From Eubacteriales bacterium (GTDB taxonomy: Bacteria > Bacillota > Clostridia > Christensenellales > CAG-138): 9,060 nucleotides of DNA. The notes beneath the pieces are model-generated. The model ran no database searches. It saw only the letters and a program-made list of their open reading frames with translations, and had not been told where the DNA came from. The position numbers and the translations under genes were made by a program. The stretch is taken from contig JAUYTF010000188.1 in assembly GCA_030695285.1 (NCBI GenBank), positions 1 through 9,060 on the forward strand. Direction: 5' to 3'. Below, piece by piece: positions 5,528-9,060 of this stretch; position 1 is the first letter of the stretch; each line of letters begins with the position of its first letter.

Positions 5528-7882
5528 GTGTCCATGTTATCACCGAAGCGGTTCAAAGGTTCTATCATATTGCTTTGCAAATTGGCGATCATGGCGCTTG
5601 CCGCTGGCGCCTTTTTGTATTTGGTGACGCATTATTATCCGGAGACCGATTTCTGGTTCAAAGGATACTTGGTGTTTGTGTTTCTCTATCTTGTGGTGTT
5701 CCTCGCGTTCGCCTCGACCTACCGCTGCTTCAACATCGGCACCATGCGCTATCGGGAGCTGGTGTTCGCCTACATCCTTTCCACGGTTTTAGCCAACTTC
5801 ATCTTTTACTTCATCCTCTCGCTGACGGCAAAGCAACTACTGATCGTAGGCCCGATCGCAGTGATGACGCTTGTGCAGTGGGCAGCTGCGATGCTGCTCT
5901 ACGTTGGCGCGGATAAGCTCTATTACGTACTCTATCCCGCGCGTCAAAGCATCGTGGTATGTTCCGGCGATAAGCATGAAACAGCGGTGTTTCGCAAGAT
6001 AGACTCGATGAAAGAGCGCCACACGATCAGCATGCTCATCACCGAATCGCAGGGGGCGGACGCGATCAAGCGCTGCATGGAGCCGTATTCGACCGTGTTT
6101 ATGGGAGACATTTCACGTCAGTTGCGTCTGGATTTGACGGAGTATTGCTTCGAGCAGAACAAGAGGCTTTTTGTGCTGCCGACGGTGGAGGATATCATCT
6201 TCCACAACGCGCATGAGACCATCGTTGGAGATTCGCTGGTCTACCAATGCCGCAATCATGCGTTTACAGTGGAGCAGTTACTGGTCAAGCGCCTGATCGA
6301 CATCGGTTTCTCACTCGTCGGCATCATCTTAACGAGCCCGATCATGCTGGTTGCGGCGCTGATCATTAAGCTGCAGGATGGCGGCCCCGTGTTTTTCAAG
6401 CAGGTTCGCTATACGCGCAATTATCAAACCTTTACGCTGCTGAAATTCCGCAGCATGATCGTAGACGCGGAAAAGGACGGCGCGCAGTTCACAAAGCCCG
6501 GAGACAGCCGCATCACGTCGTTTGGCCGCTTCATGCGCGCCACCCGCATCGACGAGCTGCCGCAGTTTTTCAATATCCTGCATGGAGAGATGTCTCTGGT
6601 CGGCCCACGCGCGGAGCGCACGGAAAATGTAGACTTCTATTGCGAGCGCATGCCTGAGTTTCGTTATCGCATGAAGGTGAAAGCGGGTTTGACCGGTTAC
6701 GCGCAGATCTACGGAAAATACAACACCAACTTCGAAGACAAGCTCAAGCTGGATATGCTCTACATAGAAAATTGCTCGATTCTGAAGGATCTTCAACTGA
6801 TCTTTATGACGTTTAAGGTGCTTTTTATGTCCGAAGAGAGCACCGAGGGGTTTGAAGTAAGCAACCTGTCCGACCTCGATCAGCCGTGCGATATATGCGA
6901 GTTTCCGTTCGCGCCGCCGGTCGAGCAAACCGTGCTCAAACGGTTTACGGAAAGCGGCGCAGGCCGCACAACCAAGAAACCAGAAGTCGAATGGAGGGGA
7001 TCGCGAATGAAAGGCATTATTCTCGCGGGCGGGAAAGGAACCCGCTTCTACCCGAGCACAAAGGCCGTCAGCAAGCAGTTGCTTCCCGTCTATGACAAGC
7101 CGCTGATCTATTATCCGCTTTCGGTGCTGATGCTCGCCTCCATCAAGGACGTGCTGATCATCTCCACGCCGGAGGACACACCCGTTTTTGAGCGGCTGCT
7201 CGGCACCGGGGAGCGGCTTGGTATGCGATTCACCTATCAGGTGCAGGAGGCACCGCGTGGCCTTGCGGATGCATTCATTCTCGGCGAAGAGTTCATAGGC
7301 GACGATCCGGTCTGCCTGATCCTCGGCGACAACGTCTTCTACGGACAAGATCTCACCGCGACGCTCAACGCAGTCATGAAGCGCAATTCGGGCGCGACCA
7401 TATTCGGCTATCCCGTCAAAGATCCGCGCGCGTTCGGGGTGGTTGAGTTTGACGAAAATAACCGCGTCACCAACATCGAGGAAAAACCGGAGCATCCAAA
7501 GTCCAACTACGCAGTGCCGGGATTGTATTTTTACGACAACCGCGTGGTCGAGATCGCCAAGCACGTCCGCCCGTCTGCGCGCGGCGAAATCGAGATTACG
7601 TCCATCAACAACGCATATCTCGCGTTGGGAGAACTGCATGTAGAGCTGCTCGGTCGCGGCATGGCCTGGCTGGATACCGGCTCGCCGGAGGGAATGCTCA
7701 AGGCCGCAGAATACGTCGAGGCGGTGCAGTCGCGCCAGGGGTTCTACATTTCCTGCATCGAGGAGATTGCATGGCGGCGCGGGTTTATCACGATTGAACA
7801 GCTTAAGGCGCTAGGCGAGGAGCTGCGCATGACCGACTATGGCCAATATCTGCTGGCGCTTGCGCAGGAGGAAAAGGGATGA
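5528..7882 (+). CDS. Polyprenyl-phosphate sugar transferase fused in frame to RmlA
   Basis: One 784-codon frame. Residues 1-436 are a WbaP/CpsE-type transferase, which moves a sugar-1-phosphate from a UDP-sugar to undecaprenyl phosphate to start exopolysaccharide or capsule repeat units at the membrane. It shows four membrane helices (about 11-35, 46-65, 78-98, 104-128), a soluble central domain (139-240), a further membrane helix (255-281) and the bacterial sugar transferase domain (285-435) with LLKFRSM (304-310), IDELPQFFN (341-349), SLVGPRAE (356-363) and [14 protein letters not shown] (385-398). Homologues usually end soon after ESTEG (here 437-441). This one continues through ~52 unfamiliar residues, with no stop, into a full RmlA starting at residue 494. 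The start is GTG at 5528, with GAGGA seven bases upstream; ATG 5534 is an alternative. The RmlA part has its own ribosome binding site, so the cell may make a fusion, separate RmlA, or both. Confidence 0.88.
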   Translation: MSMLSPKRFKGSIILLCKLAIMALAAGAFLYLVTHYYPETDFWFKGYLVFVFLYLVVFLAFASTYRCFNIGTMRYRELVFAYILSTVLANFIFYFILSLTAKQLLIVGPIAVMTLVQWAAAMLLYVGADKLYYVLYPARQSIVVCSGDKHETAVFRKIDSMKERHTISMLITESQGADAIKRCMEPYSTVFMGDISRQLRLDLTEYCFEQNKRLFVLPTVEDIIFHNAHETIVGDSLVYQCRNHAFTVEQLLVKRLIDIGFSLVGIILTSPIMLVAALIIKLQDGGPVFFKQVRYTRNYQTFTLLKFRSMIVDAEKDGAQFTKPGDSRITSFGRFMRATRIDELPQFFNILHGEMSLVGPRAERTENVDFYCERMPEFRYRMKVKAGLTGYAQIYGKYNTNFEDKLKLDMLYIENCSILKDLQLIFMTFKVLFMSEESTEGFEVSNLSDLDQPCDICEFPFAPPVEQTVLKRFTESGAGRTTKKPEVEWRGSRMKGIILAGGKGTRFYPSTKAVSKQLLPVYDKPLIYYPLSVLMLASIKDVLIISTPEDTPVFERLLGTGERLGMRFTYQVQEAPRGLADAFILGEEFIGDDPVCLILGDNVFYGQDLTATLNAVMKRNSGATIFGYPVKDPRAFGVVEFDENNRVTNIEEKPEHPKSNYAVPGLYFYDNRVVEIAKHVRPSARGEIEITSINNAYLALGELHVELLGRGMAWLDTGSPEGMLKAAEYVEAVQSRQGFYISCIEEIAWRRGFITIEQLKALGEELRMTDYGQYLLALAQEEKG
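6993..7000 (+). promoter_or_regulatory. Internal ribosome binding site for rmlA
   Basis: GGAGGGGA lies six bases before the ATG at 7007, an ideal spacing, although it is inside the open sugar-transferase frame. It is the main evidence that RmlA can be made on its own. The ATG also overlaps a TGA in another frame (ATGA, 7007-7010), the arrangement expected if the upstream gene once ended there in a different frame. Confidence 0.75.
7007..7882 (+). CDS. rmlA: Glucose-1-phosphate thymidylyltransferase
   Basis: Makes dTDP-glucose from dTTP and glucose-1-phosphate, the first step of the dTDP-L-rhamnose pathway, in the cytoplasm. Counted from the internal ATG it has 291 residues, the usual full length. 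The nucleotide-binding start is intact ([18 protein letters not shown]), followed by [18 protein letters not shown] (about 24-41), the catalytic ILGDNVFYG segment (about 105-113), [17 protein letters not shown], and the C-terminal [17 protein letters not shown] (about 221-237) and [17 protein letters not shown]. It is normally a separate protein; here it lies in frame with the upstream transferase. Its stop overlaps the start of the rmlB remnant (ATGA, 7879-7882), which has AGGAGG seven bases before it, so rmlA and rmlB were once coupled in an rml operon. A diverged copy of its final part lies just downstream. Confidence 0.95.
   Translation: MKGIILAGGKGTRFYPSTKAVSKQLLPVYDKPLIYYPLSVLMLASIKDVLIISTPEDTPVFERLLGTGERLGMRFTYQVQEAPRGLADAFILGEEFIGDDPVCLILGDNVFYGQDLTATLNAVMKRNSGATIFGYPVKDPRAFGVVEFDENNRVTNIEEKPEHPKSNYAVPGLYFYDNRVVEIAKHVRPSARGEIEITSINNAYLALGELHVELLGRGMAWLDTGSPEGMLKAAEYVEAVQSRQGFYISCIEEIAWRRGFITIEQLKALGEELRMTDYGQYLLALAQEEKG
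7776..7850 (+). repeat. rmlA 3'-end segment, parent copy of a 75-bp direct repeat
   Basis: This part of intact rmlA, coding for roughly [19 protein letters not shown] and the next few residues, is repeated 124 bases downstream at 7900-7974 with three mismatches in 75 positions (7784, 7804, 7813). Confidence 0.93.
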
Positions 7883-8235
7883 ATATCCTCGTGACCGGTG
7901 GCGCGGGGTTATCACGATTGAACAGCTCAAGGCGCTGGGCGAGGAGCTGCGCATGACCGACTATGGCCAATATCCGGCTCATCATCCGCACACTCGGCGC
8001 CGGGGAAGAGCTGATTCGTTATGTGAAAGATAGCCCGGGGCATGACCGCAGGTATGCCATCGACAACACGAAGATGACAACTCAGCTCGGCTGGTCGCCT
8101 GCGTATACGTTTGAGGCGGGCATCGCCGAGACGATCGCATGGTATCAGAACAACCCCGAGTGGCTGGAGCACGTGCTCTCCGGTGCGTATGCGAACTATT
8201 ACGAGCGCATGTATGCGCCGTCCTTCGTTAAATAA
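7879..8235 (+). pseudogene. rmlB: dTDP-glucose 4,6-dehydratase remnant, internally deleted
   Basis: RmlB converts dTDP-glucose to dTDP-4-keto-6-deoxyglucose. Only its two ends remain. The ATG at 7879 (AGGAGG at 7866-7871; overlaps the rmlA stop) encodes [10 protein letters not shown], the start of the NAD-binding Rossmann fold. The frame then enters the repeated rmlA tail and stops at TGA 7954-7956 after 25 residues. RmlB sequence resumes near 7975 and runs to TAA 8233-8235, encoding about 85 residues that match the family C-terminus (GHDRRYAIDNTK, LGWSPAYTFEAGI, IAWYQNNPEW, YYERMY). About 240 of the usual ~340 residues are missing, including the YxxxK catalytic motif. Both ends are in the same phase, so ATG 7963 could open a 90-residue C-terminal peptide, but no ribosome binding site precedes it. 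Assembly error is a real alternative to true gene decay. Confidence 0.87.
7900..7974 (+). repeat. Diverged second copy of the rmlA 3'-end segment, inside rmlB
   Basis: Second copy of 7776-7850. It is in a different phase from the rmlB frame and introduces the stop at 7954. Both internal differences (7928 T to C, 7937 A to G) are synonymous in the RmlA frame (Leu codons); the third difference is at the left junction, in the GGCGCGGG run shared by rmlA and the expected rmlB start. Confidence 0.93.
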
Positions 8236-8277
8236 TTGTCAATTATATTGAATAATCGTCTATTATATTGAATAATT
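8231..8277 (+). repeat. AT-rich 20-bp tandem repeat, about 2.3 copies
   Basis: Units at 8231-8250 and 8251-8270 match at 18 of 20 positions (shared parts AATAAT and ATTATATTG), followed by a partial third unit from 8271. The array overlaps the rmlB stop codon and is much more AT-rich than its surroundings. Its function is unknown; it may be a scar from the same rearrangement or a local replication-slippage product. Confidence 0.75.
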
Positions 8278-8301
8278 ATTAATAAAAGCAGTTTTTTTCA
8301 G

Positions 8302-8343
8302 CAGAAAAGGTTGTGACATCGTCATAACCGATTCTGTTTTTTT
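8302..8343 (+). terminator. Intrinsic terminator of the sugar transferase/rml unit
   Basis: CAGAA (8302-8306) pairs with TTCTG (8332-8336). After a 2x2 internal loop, GGTTGTGAC (8309-8317) pairs with GTCATAACC (8321-8329), with one G-U pair and a three-base loop. Seven T follow at once (8337-8343). Confidence 0.88.
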
Positions 8344-8434
8344 GCGTAATTACGGCAGGAGCATTGTTTGATCCATTTGAAAAACAACAAACTATGAAAA
8401 AAACATTAATAATTGTTACATTCGAAATGACTGG

Positions 8435-8463
8435 TTGAATTTATCAGGCCGGTAGTGTACTAT
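8435..8463 (+). promoter_or_regulatory. Probable promoter of the membrane signalling gene
   Basis: TTGAAT (8435-8440), a 17-base spacer, then TACTAT (8458-8463). TACAAT at 8463-8468 is an alternative -10, but its spacing (22) is poor. The region 8344-8434 shows AT-rich DNA and no gene. Confidence 0.45.
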
Positions 8464-8483
8464 ACAATAAGTGGAAATAACGA

Positions 8484-9060
8484 ATGGGAGTTTGCGCTGG
8501 TTTGCAGTACATCATCATTCCGGAATATATCTCCTGTGTTGTACTGGCGCTGATCGGCGTCTATATGCTCTTCGATAAAAAATCGTCCTCTCCCAAAGAG
8601 CTAGCATTCCGATACACGTTGCTCTTATCACTAATTGCGATTGTCAATAATATCGTCTCAATCTACGCGATAGAAAACGCGGTGCGTGTGTCCGTGCTGT
8701 TCAACGTTATCGTCAATTCGTTATACTATTTCTCCGTCGCAGTCGTCATTATGATGGTATCCATAACCACGTATTTCACCATGTTTGAAGGGCGGTATGA
8801 TGAACGCAGGCTGAGAACTGCCGTCATCGTTGCGCTTGCCGTTTTCGCGCTGGAAGTTGCGCTGGTCTTGGTTAACTTTGCAACCGGCTGGCTGTTTTAT
8901 TTCGACGAGCAAAAGCGGTATCACAGCGGCCCGCTCAACGCAATCGGTATTGCGTTTCTTGCAATTGCGATTGCCAGCGTGGTCTGGTTTGGCGCGCTGG
9001 AACGAAAGCGCGTGAAAAAATCATTCCGGCTGATCCTCTTTGTTCTGCCTTCGATCGCTG
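8484..9060 (+). CDS. Multi-pass membrane protein, probable sensor half of a signalling enzyme (3' end outside window)
   Basis: The frame is open from ATG 8484 to the window edge (192 codons), coding MGVCAGLQYIIIPEYISC and onward. ATG has only a weak GGAAA-type site before it; TTG 8502, with GGGAG 11 bases upstream, is an alternative start six codons later. Hydrophobic helices lie at about residues 11-30, 42-62, 72-100, 111-133 and 150-171, with a sixth starting near 181. Short charged loops follow the positive-inside pattern (DKKSSSPKE, EGRYDERR, ERKRVKK). The loop GWLFYFDEQKRYHSGPLN resembles the N-terminal multi-helix domain of many clostridial GGDEF (diguanylate cyclase) proteins; a histidine kinase is the main alternative. 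No catalytic domain is in view, so the activity is inferred only. It is separated from the rml unit by a terminator and probably has its own promoter. Confidence 0.72.
   Translation, partial: MGVCAGLQYIIIPEYISCVVLALIGVYMLFDKKSSSPKELAFRYTLLLSLIAIVNNIVSIYAIENAVRVSVLFNVIVNSLYYFSVAVVIMMVSITTYFTMFEGRYDERRLRTAVIVALAVFALEVALVLVNFATGWLFYFDEQKRYHSGPLNAIGIAFLAIAIASVVWFGALERKRVKKSFRLILFVLPSIA

Noticed and set aside
6329..7639. Long open frame (436 codons) on the minus strand opposite the transferase/rmlA gene
   Set aside because: It has no family features, is rich in Arg, His and Ala as expected for a reverse-complement shadow, and the plus strand carries clear conserved domains throughout.
7963..8235. 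Independent 90-residue gene starting at ATG 7963
   Set aside because: Apart from its first few codons it is the C-terminus of RmlB, has no ribosome binding site, and begins within the inserted rmlA tail; treated as part of the pseudogene.

Overview
The window looks like chromosomal DNA from a moderately GC-rich member of the Clostridia (Bacillota). This is judged from the style of the proteins: MsmE-like sugar-binding lipoproteins with an Ala/Pro/Glu linker, sugar permeases with no ATPase gene beside them, consensus TTGACA/TATAAT promoters, and strong Shine-Dalgarno sites. I cannot name the genus. No tRNA, rRNA, CRISPR array or insertion sequence was seen.

Region 1 (1-4482, minus strand) is a sugar-uptake operon, read right to left: a LacI-family regulator, a solute-binding lipoprotein, a MalF-type permease and a MalG-type permease that runs off the left edge. 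A consensus promoter lies upstream of the regulator. Just downstream of its start point are three tandem 12-bp LacI-type half-sites, the last forming a full palindrome, which suggests autoregulation of the whole operon. The energising ATPase is not in view; such systems often borrow a shared MsmK-type ATPase.

Region 2 (4483-5348, plus strand) is a divergently transcribed single gene for a small lipoprotein that resembles DUF2271. It carries an ApbE-type flavinylation motif (DAITGAT) and has a leader that can fold into a nested stem.

Region 3 (5349-8343, plus strand) is an envelope or exopolysaccharide locus behind a strong extended -10 promoter. One uninterrupted frame encodes a polyprenyl-phosphate sugar transferase joined to a complete glucose-1-phosphate thymidylyltransferase (RmlA), although the RmlA part keeps its own ribosome binding site and ATG. 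The next gene, rmlB, is wrecked. Its first ten or so codons are followed by a second, slightly diverged copy of the end of rmlA, then by only the last ~85 codons of rmlB. A 20-bp AT-rich tandem repeat and a good intrinsic terminator close the unit. As it stands, the locus can make dTDP-glucose but has lost the next step towards dTDP-rhamnose, unless another rmlB exists elsewhere.

Region 4 (8344-9060, plus strand) holds a probable promoter and the 5' part of a multi-pass membrane protein, probably the sensor half of a signalling enzyme such as a diguanylate cyclase. Its effector domain lies beyond the window.
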